Shown here one piece after another: positions 1 through 10,889 of a DNA stretch of 62,000 nt (position 1 is its first letter; each line of letters opens with the position of its first letter). Location: positions 29,171,396 to 29,233,395 of the forward strand of contig CM043960.1 of NCBI GenBank assembly GCA_014529385.2. The letters are read 5' to 3'. The notes below the pieces were generated by a model. It did no database searches. It was given only the letters and a program-made list of their open reading frames with translations, and was not told where the DNA came from. A program made the position numbers and the translations under genes. The DNA is from Adiantum capillus-veneris (taxonomy: Eukaryota; Streptophyta; Polypodiopsida; Polypodiales; Pteridaceae).

Positions 1-40
1 TTAATGTCAATGGTTTCAACATTCCTGAAGCTTCCGATCC

Positions 41-706
41 TCAATCCCCGTACAAGGATTGTAAATCCATGTTCATATCAGAAGGTAGGTTATCCAACCA
101 GACTTCTTCTATAGGAGCTGACTTTAGAGTTAGGCTCCCATCATTGATCTCTCTTACTTTTTCCCATAAGTGTCCTGGCCAGTCTTCCTCTACGAATGGA
201 ATTCCGTCTAAGGAATCTTCACTGTCCGGCACTATAAGCTCTGGTTCGTTTGTTTCAAGGTGGGGTTCTACCACCACATCGGATTTTGCTTTCGTTTCTT
301 TTACCACAAGCTCTTCCAGTTTTGCAATAATTTCAAGCTTGTGTTTTTGTTTTTCCAGCATTTCTTGTGTAATTCTTACCAAATTTTGATAAGCTTCCAG
401 CTTTGTTGCTTCCATGTCTGGAGATGAATAGTTTTTCCATTTGTTTTCCATGTTTTGGCCTGCTTTAAGTCCTGCTTGGTAGGCTTCCAAGGCGGAATTA
501 ATAGGTTCAAAAATTTTATCAACCAGAATGGATCCTCTAGATTTCATGGTTATTTCCTTGAATTCACTGCCAGTTTCGTTCAACTTGTCATGGACTAGCT
601 TTTTTGTTTTCTCCTCGATTTCAATCCATTGTTTTTGTTTTCTCATTTCATATCTTTTGCTTCTGCTTCTTTTGATTCTTTGAGAAGAAACTTTCGTATT
701 TTCCAA
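41..706 (-). pseudogene. gag: RE-1 gag-pol linker / protease-proximal coiled segment
   Basis: An open stretch of 221 residues, rich in Lys, Arg and Glu in its first third, then a likely coiled coil, then an acidic part ending in a DLQSLYGD motif. The same order occurs in RE-8 (54011 onward) and in RE-4 (13943-13287, which has DIQSLYGD). In RE-8 and RE-4 the retropepsin follows this segment, so it lies between nucleocapsid and protease. Upstream it is separated from gag by a stop at 754-756 and a change of frame. Function unknown; a structural or spacer role is inferred. Confidence 0.65.
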
Positions 707-836
707 ATCATCAAAGGAGTTGTGTTTCTTTTTCTTTGCCTAGGCTCTAGTGATTATTTGATTGGAACAATCGCTTCACTCTCTAATGAGCTACTAGACA
801 TCACTTGGACTACGTTTACTACAGTTTTACCCTTGT

Positions 837-2135
837 TCAAAGGATTTTTAGGACAATCTTTCGGAAAGTGTCCTCCTTTTTGCAACATCGTATGCAATAG
901 GCTTCAATTGGTTTGAGGTTTTTGTCAGGCTCTAGACATTCGTTTTTCCAATGGTCGTCAGCACCATAGTTATGACAGTTTCCTCTTCTTGGCTTCATCA
1001 TGGGTCTTCCCAGGGGAGGTCTGACACCTTTATTAGCTACATAACACATTGGTGCTAGCTCTGGTGGAGCATAAGTCACATTTTCTTCCATTGGTGGTGG
1101 ATGTGGATTATACCAATCTCCCTCTATCATTACTGTAGATGGACTAGGCTCTGCAGAGGGTGTAACAGGGACCAATGCTTGTTCATCTATGACTCCTTCA
1201 GAGTGCATGTACTTTACAGACACTGCATAATGTCCTGGATACGGAGGTTGTTGTCCCAACACAGGTTGAGGTCTTTCCATACCCATTGGTGGTCTTTGAG
1301 CTTGGGCAATATTAATTTGATATCTGTACATGGGTTGTCCTCGTGGCCGCATGGGCACATATTGAACATTCCCATCATACTTTGGTATGAAGTAGCACTC
1401 GTGGGTCTCATGGTTGGTCCATTTACCTTTGATTGCACACCTTTTTTGTGGCCTAATTGGTTGTCCTTGTGGAGGTATCCCTTGTCCTAGTCCTCTCATA
1501 GGTGATTTTTGCATGTTGTTCATCATGTCGCTCATCCTTTTTAGCATATCTTCTATGGCTGAGAGTGGTGCCAGAGCAGCCGTTTCCACTTGTGCTGGTT
1601 TTGTGGATGCTGTTTTCTCACTTTGGTTATCCTTAGGGACATCTTCTTTGTTGAAAATCTCGCAATTGTCTCCTAAGTCAATAGCATCAGACACACATGC
1701 TTCTAAGGTTGTATGCTTTTTACTATAGAGTATATCATGAAGTTCTTTATTTAGCAATCCCTCCAGAAACAAAGATACAAGTCGTTCTTCTGCAGGTATC
1801 TCCATCTCTGGGCATCTGGCAATGTATTGTTTCATTTGAGTTGCACAATCCCTAACAGACTCACCATGTTTCTGTTTAAAGCTGTAAATTTGAGCTACCG
1901 TACTATGTTTGATCCCCGTTTTGGAACAAGCAGCTACAAATCCTTGAGCTAATGTATTCAAGTCCATGATTGACCTTGGTGGAATGTTTTGGAACCATGT
2001 CAATGCTTTTCCTTCTAATGTCATTCCAAACCCCTCAAATTGAGTATGGAAATCGAATATACGCTCTGCTCTTAGCACTTGATTAAAGCTTGCTAAGTGG
2101 TCGTATGCCCTGATCCAGTGTATTTTTTGACCCAT
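837..2135 (-). pseudogene. gag: RE-1 gag: capsid and nucleocapsid part
   Basis: A 432-residue open stretch. The first 170 residues resemble a retrotransposon capsid domain (ALTWFQNIPP, then FKQKHGESVRDC, typical of plant gypsy gag). A Pro/Gln-rich linker follows, then a CAI-KWTNH-T-HEC zinc-binding-like motif and a knuckle whose second Cys is Tyr (CHNYGADDHWKNEC). A second knuckle starts near the 3' end but is broken by a small insertion that shifts the frame. The product would bind element RNA and form the particle. It is broken from the upstream gag segment by a frameshift at 2136-2137. Confidence 0.8.
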
Positions 2136-2137
2136 TT

Positions 2138-3042
2138 CTAAAAATCAACTGGTCTAACGCGTCTGTTTGGTTCAACTCCAGGTCTTCTGGGAGTTGGTCC
2201 TATTCCGAGTCCTTCAAACCAGTCCGTTGGAAATAGTGACTCATGTAGCCCTGGACTGGCCTTAGTGTCACTGGGTTTTCTACGTGATGAGGTGGTTTCT
2301 GGTTTCTTCACATTACTCTCTGATGATATCTCACGGTGTTCATCTCTTGGAATTGTTTCTGGTCCTTGCCCCAATATCCGATCCCGTATGGAATACCCTT
2401 GGTATTTGGTTTGTTCTACCTCCTCAGGAGTCATCATAACAAACTTGTTGGTATAACAATCCCTAAACAGGTAGGTTGGTAGGTCTGTTGATCCCTTATC
2501 TTTGATCTTGAAGATATAGATGATCTTCATGGCAGTTAATTGTCTTGGTTTGGCATGAGAAGTCCACAGAAGATCTTTTATGTTTCTATCTTCCCAACAA
2601 TAGACTCCGATCCTAGGATTATCCGTACTAATCCGTTTCAAGGTCTTCACGTCTACTTGATCATAGCCCCCGAATTCTAAAGTTGGTGGTCCTTCTTTTG
2701 CTCACATATCTGGGATTATGGTGTTTACTTCTAATCCCCATTTGTCTATCACGTCAGGATTTTTGACTTGTAAATACTGAGTTCCGTTTTGATCCATGTA
2801 CATTTTTCCTTGTTTGTTTGCCCTAACCTCTTCTTCGAACTCAATACCATGGTCATCAATGTGAACAACATACTCCTCGTTAGGGTCCAAGTAAACCTAG
2901 GCTCCATGACGGTTAGTCTTGTAAAAGATAGTATATGCTTATAGCACACTGTCGTTCCGGTTTCCGAGTGAGTCGAGTAAGAAGACATTTCGGATGTTGA
3001 ATCTGAAAAAGTGTCTGAGACTTCTTCAGGAATTGTGTGCAA
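2138..3042 (-). pseudogene. gag: RE-1 gag: N-terminal part
   Basis: Two or three frames are needed. The segment 2890-2138 is one frame interrupted by a TGA at 2702-2704; an upstream Ser/Thr-rich stretch (3042 to about 2900) is in another frame. The part around 2890-2702 aligns with the N-terminal gag of RE-8 near 51950-52080 (acidic strands, a GNHYL/GTQYL motif and an N-P-D/E-D segment). No known enzymatic domain is visible. The gag start is probably near 3042. Confidence 0.6.
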
Positions 3043-3546
3043 GGAATTGCCTTAATTCATGCTTTCTTCGGTACATACTCTACTCGATATTTCTTTGAGT
3101 ATACCCTGATTTCCAGTACATGACCAAATATAAGGTTCATATAGACTTATGAAGCCCTGGATAGAGTACTCACCTTTGGATTGACTTGTCGTTAATTTCC
3201 ACTTGATTCGATTGTAACTTTCTGTCAAGCCACTGATTCCTCGTTTGCAACCTGATTCCTATACAAATTTGATCAAGTTAGCTATTCTTCTATAAAGACA
3301 GTAGAGTTTTTGTTATTCTCGTGATTGATCTCTATGTATCACTTCAAATGGAGCTATGAGAGTCAAAATTTGACTCTCAAATTTGACTTTAGCAAAAAAT
3401 CAAAGGTCTAATCTGCAACCTATAAACTGAGTGTACATGTATCAATTTTGATCTGATTGAACCCAAAATTGCCCTGTGGCTTTATATTATGTTGGCCTAT
3501 CACTGTATAAGTTCAAAAGTAAAAAATGATGTCTCTAAACAGCAGA

Positions 3547-3570
3547 AGTAAATAATCACGATTATTTACT
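3547..3570. repeat. RE-1 leader palindrome 1
   Basis: Ten-base arm AGTAAATAAT, central CACG, then the exact reverse complement of the arm. The symmetry extends one more base on each side. Confidence 0.85.
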
Positions 3571-3830
3571 TTTGTTAGTTTTTTGTACTTTTTTTATTGG
3601 TTTGGCAATTATACAACTTGTTAGAGTCCCTGGATAAGTTTCAACAAGTTTGGACAAAATCTGATCAAGTTTACCAACTGTTTGGTGTCCGCAGACTCTG
3701 ATTTCAAGAATCTGGCTTAAGTCTCACTTTTGGGATCCAAATTTCACCAAAATGGATTTGTGAGGTCTACTTGATGTGCTTGACCTTGTGGTATACTCAA
3801 ATATGCAAAATCATCAAGTTTTGAAGCAGA

Positions 3831-3854
3831 TGTAAATAATCGAAATTATTTACT
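3831..3854. repeat. RE-1 leader palindrome 2
   Basis: Arms as in palindrome 1 except the outermost base of the left arm (T for A); centre CGAA. It starts 284 bp after palindrome 1. Confidence 0.75.
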
Positions 3855-4123
3855 CAAGCTATATTTTTGCAAGGTTTTGCCCCAACTTTGACACAGATCT
3901 GTTAAGCACCTTTAGTTAAAGTCACTAGCCAAGTTTCATCTAGTTTGGACAATTTTTGGTCAAATGGTCATCAATTATCTGTCCGCAGACTAACTTTGCA
4001 ATTTTAGTCACAAATTTCACTCCAGTGGTTCAAATCTTATTAAATTTGCTTTGTGGGCTTATTACAACATGGTGAAACTAGTGGTATGCTGACTTGGTCA
4101 AAAAAGTTGAAAAATAGGGTAGA

Positions 4124-4147
4124 TGTAAATAATCGCGATTATTTACT
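4124..4147. repeat. RE-1 leader palindrome 3
   Basis: Left arm TGTAAATAAT, centre CGCG, right arm ATTATTTACT: nine of ten arm positions pair. It starts 293 bp after palindrome 2. Confidence 0.85.
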
Positions 4148-4405
4148 TCTGATAAATTTTTGCAAAATTTTGGTCAACTGAGCATGTACAAATGTTTATC
4201 ACATCAATATAAGCCTATGAATCAAATTTCAACAAGTGTGGATTTTTCCCCAATATATACACAAGATTCAAAAAGTCAGTACAAACTTTAGTTTTTATCC
4301 AATTTTTTGCCAGTTTAGTGATCCAAATCTCTTGGGCCTTTACAAAAGTTGTTTGTACACATGCAATGAGTCAATGGTATGAACCTTGGTCAATTTAGAG
4401 CAGAA

Positions 4406-4429
4406 AGTTAATAATCGTGATTATTAACT
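4406..4429. repeat. RE-1 leader palindrome 4, with compensated arm change
   Basis: Left arm AGTTAATAAT, centre CGTG, right arm ATTATTAACT: all ten pairs form, and symmetry extends two bases further on each side. Compared with palindrome 1, the fourth arm base changed A to T and its partner changed T to A. It starts 282 bp after palindrome 3. A half-site (AGTAAATAATC) follows at 4543-4553. Confidence 0.85.
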
Positions 4430-5103
4430 TTAGGCTTAAAATGAGCACTTTTTTGCAATTTTCTCAAAGACAGTTTTTATATGAGCTATTATAAGCATAT
4501 GAATCAAGTAAAAACTTAATTTGGCCTAAGATGTCAAGAAAAAGTAAATAATCTGAGTTTTGGTCAATTCTTGATTTTTTTAAATCTCGAAGTGTCTTTG
4601 AACTTACCAACTGGTTCAGACAACTCTTAGGCTTACTCTCCAATTGGATTGAGTGGATTCGAGTCTTTTCGAGCTATTTCTAGCCGTAGACCAGAAATAC
4701 TGCAACTTCCAATAACGACTCACACTTGATTCTTTCAGAGAGAGCAATGTCCTGAAATCCACCTTAGATCCTACTTACCCTACTCCTAGATTCTCATGCA
4801 ATGGGGTTGTGGAAAGGGTCCACAAACACTCGTTTTCTTGTGTTTTTTTATGTTTTTCAAAGCGTGATCTTAAGACTTGTCTCGTCTACCAATCATTCTC
4901 CAAATCCTAATCTAAATATATAATCCTACAATCCTAAAGGCACTCAACAAGTATGATTACTTCCAAGCTACCTCTACACAACAAAAGACGACAATCTTCA
5001 GCTATGCAGTTTCTAAAAGAAAGTTTTGAACTCTAGGCGAACCTAGAGGAAGTTGATGGACAACTACACAAGACGCTCGTGTTTTTCCCTAGTTTAGGTC
5101 TCT

Positions 5104-5125
5104 TCGATCCCCGGCAACAACGCCA
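5104..5125 (-). promoter_or_regulatory. RE-1 primer binding site (tRNA-Asp type)
   Basis: On the minus strand TGGCGTTGTTGCCGGGGATC, two bases inside the LTR end. This is the tRNA-Asp-type primer site known from Athila-like gypsy elements; RE-6 and RE-8 carry close variants (TGGCGCCGCTRCCGGGGA). Confidence 0.85.
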
Positions 5126-5127
5126 AA

Positions 5128-6047
5128 TGTGGGACGCATGTCTAACCTCACCATCCTATCTTATTACAGTATTAACGAGAACCACAATTAATTTGTTAAA
5201 CCATAGGATAAAGCTAACTCAAGTAGTGCATAGAGGCTACAAGAGGTTGTCAATCTCTAGAAAAACAACTAACAACTCGCATCTAGCTCAAGCTACACTC
5301 AAGTGACTGAAATCACCAAAAGCCAATCGCTCATCGGCAAGCAAACCACATCCATTACAACATCAAATGACATCCAAACGTAATGAAACTTCTAGGACAA
5401 GTTTATAAGACCTAAGCACACATGCTTATGGTCTCAAACCCCACTTTAGGTCAAGTTCCAAACTGGCGATTATTAACAGCAGTGGATTTTTCACCTAGTC
5501 GTTTTTGACCCAAAATGCATCTAAATGCTTAGCAATGATGTCTCAATACCCCATCTCTGCTTAGTTTTCAATTTAAAAGTGTAAATTCCTAGTTATGATG
5601 AAATTAAGCCGTGGGTGGGCGACGCCAAAAGCTACGAAATACTGTGAATGGCTTACGTCAATGCGTAGAGCTCTTACCTGCGGTTGCAATGCAACAAACG
5701 CAATTGCAATGTGACAACCAAAGAGGGAGTAGGAAGCGCGAGAAGGAGAGAAGTGAGCACTATTAGCTCACGCTGTGTATTTCTTATCCAAAAACTTATA
5801 AAAAACTTACAAAAATTGGCTTTTATACCTTAGCCAAGGTTTTTGGGTGGTCAAAACTAATAATATGAAGTTCTACCAAAGCTGGGTAATGACTGGTTGA
5901 TACAATCTGGAAGCTTGTACCCCGGCTCATTAATTAAAGAGTTTATCCGAGAAAATAGGAGTTACAATATTCTCGATTTATCAAAATAATAAATGTTTTA
6001 CAAAGAGAACTCCAAAAAATGGTGTCCGTGTTAGCTTGCTGCTAACA
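5128..6047 (-). repeat. RE-1 5' LTR
   Basis: About 920 bp bounded by TGTTAGC (minus 5' end at 6047) and CCCACA (minus 3' end at 5128, next to the primer site). It aligns along its length with the RE-4 LTR at 10890-11851, for example 'gaggctacaagagg', 'gcttagcaatgat' and the terminal 'gctaaca'. A TATAAAA box lies on the minus strand at 5821-5827 and is conserved in RE-4 at 11593-11599. Confidence 0.85.
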
Positions 6048-6434
6048 CTTAACCATTATTGAACTACGAGCAAGATCAACATGAACCATAATCAAGAAGA
6101 GAGGTCCTTAAGTTGTCCATGAAAGGTTGGGACCTTTTATTGCAATAGGGTAAGTGGGACAAGAATCTATTATCTTGGTTGAGAAGGACTTAGTTTGAGG
6201 TACACCGTTGGGAACTATAGTCTTAATAATGGAGCCTCTTGGGGCTTTCTTTTGGCTATTATTGAGCTATGAGCAAGCTCAACATGAACCATAATCAACC
6301 AAGCAATGTTAGAACCTCTCCACTAGTATTTGCAATCAACAATTTCTAAACCATTTCAATGGTAAAGAAGAGTAGCGACTAAGGTTTTTGAGGGTACCAA
6401 AGCACAAAGTAATCTATACATAAGTTTAATTAGC
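6048..6434. other. Junction segment with a duplicated 45-bp block
   Basis: No gene seen. A block with 'ttattga-cta-gagcaag-tcaacatgaaccataatcaa' occurs at about 6055-6093 and again at about 6257-6299. A degenerate tRNA-Met-like primer site (GGGTACCAAAGC) near 6395 may be the start of RE-2; this is weak. Confidence 0.4.
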
Positions 6435-7840
6435 ATGATTGACAATAACCAAGAGAGTAAAATGAACATTGATAACTTTTATTTTTCACGTGAAGGTGCT
6501 AATAAAGATGCCCCCATGTTTGTCAATTATCTTGTTACTAGGTTGCAGCAAGCTATGGGAAACTCTGCTTTGCAAGCCAAAGTTACTCAACAACTTCATG
6601 CTTATGGGGTTTCCCTTCCTCTCCAATACGAGAGAGAGCTTAGGAGGCCTCTTGATGAGACCCCCAAAAGAAGACTCTCTCCCATAAGAAATGAAGAATC
6701 CCAAAGAGAAAAAAATAAGCGAATCCCTAAGTTCCTCTAAAGATGTGGCTCCACAAAGACGGCGGTCTAGACAATCGCCAACTCCTCCCAAGAGGAAATG
6801 GTCAACCCACATTCCTCCTCGTCACTCCGAAAGGGAAGAGAGGAAACAAAGGAAGAAAAGGGTAAGAAAGAGGTCACCCTCTTCTCCTTTTTCTTCACCT
6901 TCCTCCTCTTCCGATAAAAGCTATAGCTATCCTCCTAGAGAATATAAGATGGGAGGACATCGCAAATCTTACCCTGCATGGTGAAGGTCCCAAAAGCTCA
7001 AGAAGTTCAAAGAGTGAGGAAAGAGTATCTCTTTTCTCACCTATGATGGCACCTTTGGTGCCATCGACAAAGTCCAGCAATTTGAAGTGGCCTTTGGAAA
7101 CGAGGGCTTCACAAAGTCCTCCAAGCTTGCCATGTAGCTATGCACTTTCAAAAATATACTTGTCAATGGTGGGCTAGCCTTCGCGGCAATGACAAAGCCC
7201 CAAAGACATGGGAAACTCTACGAGTTTCCATCATGAAGCAATTCCAAGCCATGCAAAGGACAAAGTGCTTACCGAATGGTGGAGTTTGAAGCTTCTCTCC
7301 CACAAGACTATCCACAAATATTTGGACAAGTTTTGGGATTTACATCTCAAGGCTACTATCTTTCAAAAGATCGCTTTCACCGAGCAAAAGAAACAATTCT
7401 GTGTGAGATTACATGAAGAGATGGCCGAGTACGTCAACTCCCAACGGCTTGGTTCTATCATCAAAGTAATCCACCATACTATGGTTGCTTTGCGCATCAA
7501 TTTCCAAAAAGGGGCTAGAAGGAATACCAAGCCCATGGAAAAGAAAAACAAAAGTGATGCAAAGGGGAAAACCAATGCCCAAAATTCTTCCCAAGGCAAT
7601 TCCAACAACACCAATTGGTCCAAGGAGAAGGGAGATTACAAAGGTAAAAATAAACTCTCTCGTAAAGAGCCTGAAGATTTTCGCCAAGGACCACAAATTT
7701 TTCAAGTGTGGGGAGAAAGGACATGGCTATTGTTCTTGCCCCAAGAGAAATGCCCGCAATGAGACTCCTAGAGCTTCCACTATCAAAGCTCCAAAAGAGG
7801 ATGCTCATTGCAAAGGATCACCTCTCTCCTATGCCTAGGG
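6435..7840 (+). pseudogene. gag: RE-2 gag (chromovirus-like), degenerate
   Basis: Pieces in several frames: an N-terminal part (6435-6740), an Arg/Ser-rich part, a capsid-like part near 7020-7500 (YDGTFGAIDKVQQFE, then VLTEWWSLKLL and FWDLHLKA) and a Lys-rich tail ending in a knuckle (about 7700-7750) with CG-KGHGYCSC in one frame. Stops and frameshifts interrupt it repeatedly. The arrangement matches gag of chromovirus-type gypsy elements. Confidence 0.7.
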
Positions 7841-8860
7841 AAAGGTAAGGGAGCATGATGCTTTCATCTTGTTTGACTCTGGCTCTACTCACAACTTCAT
7901 ATCAACGGAGTTTGACACCAAGTTGGGCATTCAAGCTTTCAAAATAGAAGATATTGTAACTGCCGATACACCTTTCAAGGGATAGCAAGCCTCCAATACT
8001 CCATTGATTGGGAAGTTGAGGCTTCATGTCCAAAGCTACGTCCACAAAAAAGACTTTTTAATCTCTCCTCTCCAACATGAGGACGTTATCCTAGGGGCAC
8101 CATGGTTCAACCGCATGGCTGCCAATGTGAAGTTCCCTGAAAGGAGCATCTACTTCACCTATAGGAAAAAGAGAATGTATATAGATGCTAGTGAGTCTGG
8201 TCATACTATACCACTTGTAAATCCTCCTGCTTTTGATAAATCAATGAAAAGCTCAGTTTTTGAGGACATGATTTTTGTCAAAGAGTCCCTAAAAGGTCCT
8301 AATGTTTCATCAAATGTAAATGGTAGAAATCAAGAAGAGTTAGACTTGTCTAATTTTCTAAATGGATTCCAAGATGTGTTCATCGATGATATCCCTATGG
8401 ACTTACCTCCAAAACGAGGGGATGATGACCATCGAATTGAGCTCCTACCAAGAAGCTCACCGCATAGCAAGCCTCCTTATCTAGTTTCCCAAGCTCAACA
8501 AGAGGAGATCATGAGGCAAGTACAAGAATTGGTAGAAAAATGGATGGTGAGACCTACCTCCTCTCCCTTTTTTTCTCCAATCCTTTTAGTGCAAAAGAAA
8601 GATGGTACATACCGCATGTGTGTAGACTATTGAGCATTAAACCATATCACTATAAAAATCAGACTTCTGTACCTTGGGTAGAAGATCTATTTGATAAGCT
8701 ACAAGGCTCAACCTACTTCAGTAGTATTGACCTTAAAAGTGGCTATCATCAAATAAGGATAGTGAATGAAGATATCCTAAAGACTATGTTTCGTACAATG
8801 TTTGGTCTTTATGAATATCTAATCATGCCTTTTGTCTTGACTAATGCACCATGGGTTAAG
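7841..8860 (+). pseudogene. pol: RE-2 protease and N-terminal reverse transcriptase, degenerate
   Basis: A retropepsin start FDSGSTHNFIS is readable near 7870. The open stretch 8004-8633 carries the protease end (ILGAPWFNRMA), a linker (LPPKRGDDDHRIELLP) and the RT start ([14 protein letters not shown]). The next codon is TGA where this RT family normally has Arg, fitting CGA to TGA decay. RT continues in another frame ([18 protein letters not shown], then [11 protein letters not shown], where Val replaces the usual Gly). Homology stops at about 8850, before the YxDD motif, so RNase H and integrase are gone. Confidence 0.85.
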
Positions 8861-9967
8861 GTGCTCAAAAAGTCAAAGCATATCCCTACTCATGAGTGGG
8901 CGAGCCCTCTTTGTAGGAGCTAGAGAGAGAACACACACACCCTCACACAAGGCAAGCTTGGTACAAAGAAACCAAATAGGACACTTGTCAAGCTCCTCTT
9001 CATGTTGCCCTCATAGTGTGCCTAAATCCTATTGGTTGGCCTCCCAAGGGGTCCAATGATGGTTTAGTTAATTTAATTAATTGTTTTTGCATTTATCAAG
9101 TTATCTCTCTCAAAGGGGAAAGAGGGACACTTGTCCCAAGGCTACCCTTGTTGCTTGATATGCACTAAGCATGTGATTGGCCAAGCTTGAGGAGGTCCAA
9201 TCAAGTGCAAGCTAGTGCTAGAAGAGGGGGTTGACCAAAGCAAGGAGGGGGCTAGCTTGGGGGGTATACTCTCTCTCTCTCTCTCTGATTGTGTGAAGTG
9301 CAGAGTGCAAGAGCTCCATCTCCTTCTCCAAGCTTGTTGAGAAGTTGAGAGCCTACACCAACACTCTTGGATATGGAATGCAAATCCAACCAAGATCCCT
9401 GCTCCAATGCTTAAGCTTTCCACCTTCTCCATCTTCATTACTATGCTATTATGAATGCTAAGCAAGAAGATGATGATAAGTGAGGAACTATTTCTTTCTC
9501 CTAGGAATGTTTCTTCTTCCTCTTCCCTACCATCATTCCTTGCTAGCTCTCTCCACCTTTGAAGGTGCTTGAGGCCTCGGGACTGACTTCGGGGATGGTT
9601 AATGCTTTTTACAAAGTCTATGTTATGCTCGTGATGCATCGAGATTTCCATCTTCATTGCATCACCTAGGTCACAAGGAACACAAAGATTGTATTGTACC
9701 AAGTTTCTCTTGATGGGAGAATCTATAATACAAAAGCCTATTGGAGGTGGGACCGGCTCCACATAAATCTAGTCCTCAATTGTTGTCATGTTCTCTAAAC
9801 TCTCTCTCTTGCAAAATTAGTATTCATGAAAAGTTAATTAAGTACTATGGTGATGTTGCTACCGCTAATTAAGTTTAACATGTATGTTCTCACAGTAGTC
9901 TTACAAAAATGCTCACTCTAATTCTCTTAATGCCGCTATTCCCAAAGTTCACAGGCCATTTCCATTA
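8861..9967. other. Unassigned spacer after RE-2
   Basis: No recognisable gene. It has a short CT tract near 9272-9285. A 206-codon open frame on the minus strand (9762-9142) has no domain I recognise and crosses the CT tract. Could be LTR remains of an unidentified element. Confidence 0.35.
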
Positions 9968-10279
9968 CACAACCAGTCACCAGACACGCAGGAGGCCACC
10001 TAAGTAGCACTATGAAGATAGTCAATTCAAAGAAAGGTCTTCCAATTTAGATAGCAGTTCTAAAAATGAGCAAGATGGAATTTTTGTCAAGGTGTACAAG
10101 CAGTCACACAACCAGTCACCAGTCACCAGACACGCAGGAGGCCACAACCAGTCACCAGACACGCAGGAGGCCACCTAAGTAGCACTATGAAGATAGTCAA
10201 TTCAAAGAAAGGTCTTCCAATTTAGATAGCAGTTCTAAAAATGAGCAAGATGGAATTTTTGTCAAGGTGTGCAAGCAGT
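9968..10279. repeat. Tandem duplication, period 175 bp
   Basis: Positions 9968-10104 recur at 10143-10279, nearly identical (one visible difference, gtgtAcaag against gtgtGcaag). The 38 bases between hold an extra partial copy of the first 30 bases (accagtcaccagacacgcag). The second copy runs straight into the RE-3 gag remnant. Confidence 0.9.
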
Positions 10280-10800
10280 TTCAAAAGCTCGCAGTTGAAT
10301 TAGATAATATGACACAAACTTTACAAGAAATCATAAATTTTATCAAAAAGAAGAGGAAGCAAGCAGCGAAAGTGATGGCCATGGATCTATCTACTATCAA
10401 AGATGATGAGTGCCCGTTACCAAGTTAATTATAAGATCAAAAAGCAATGGCAACCCTTGTTAGAAGTGATACTAGATGGCGGGGCAGGAGTGAAGATCTT
10501 GGGAGAGCATGTTCTCGATAGAAACTTGGTATCATGACCTAAAACGAATACTTTCAGGATATCAATGACTGATCAGAAAGTGGTCTAGGCTACTAGTTTA
10601 GTGAATTTTTGTCAAATCAGACTTTAAAGAGAAAATTTTAAAACCAACTTACTAGTGATGGATGTACAAGTGCATATGGTATGCTCTTGGGTAGACCCTA
10701 GCTTAGTAGTGCAAGAGCCATTCACAATTATGTGAGTCAAACACTAAGCATTCAAGGGCCCAATCAAAGGATCCAAGTAAAAGCTGATAATTCTAGGAGC
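10200..10800 (+). pseudogene. RE-3 gag/protease remnant (Ty3/gypsy)
   Basis: A coiled-coil-like stretch (KQFQKLAVELDNMTQTLQEI) ends in a Lys-rich part. A retropepsin motif follows in another frame, ILDGGAGVKILGEHV, with D-G-G codons at 10475-10483. Downstream traces (LLVMDVQVHMV, VDPSLVV) sit where the second half of the protease would be. Many stops. No RT follows; the RE-4 LTR begins at about 10890. Confidence 0.6.
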
Positions 10801-10889
10801 TAGAAAAAGGTCATGAGACCAAAAGAGCTTTGCATAAAATATGGAAAGATAAAATTGAGCATATGCTTGCATCTATGAATATATTTCCT

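Larger units (their letters stand above)
3060..5103 (-). other. RE-1 untranslated leader with palindrome modules
   Basis: About 2 kb between gag and primer site with no supportable reading frame, AT-rich. It is built from diverged modules of about 285 bp, each carrying a 24-bp palindrome (listed separately) and similar filler such as a 'tgtccgcagact' segment and 'caagtttggacaa'-like phrases. A shorter inverted repeat (gagtcaaaatttgactc) lies near 3360. RE-8 has the same leader design with different palindromes. Confidence 0.7.
1..6047 (-). mobile_element. RE-1: Tat/Athila-like Ty3/gypsy LTR retrotransposon, 5' half
   Basis: Read on the minus strand this runs LTR (6047-5128), tRNA-Asp-type primer site (5125-5104), a non-coding leader of about 2 kb, then a gag region down to position 41; protease and pol lie beyond the window edge. 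The gag proteins match those of RE-8 segment by segment, for example a shared ERPQP-LGQQPP stretch and a shared KWTNH-T-EC stretch, so the two are related families. Several stops and frameshifts show that it is dead. LTR similarity to RE-4 places both in one family. Family level is inferred from primer-site type and gag layout; RT is not visible here. Confidence 0.85.

Noticed and set aside
3547-4553. The palindrome arrays as CRISPR repeats.
   Set aside because: Spacing is too long and irregular, spacers are themselves related modules, and the context is a plant retrotransposon leader.
9142-9762. 206-codon minus-strand open frame.
   Set aside because: It spans a CT tract, has no motif or homology I recognise, and the region looks like degraded repeat DNA.
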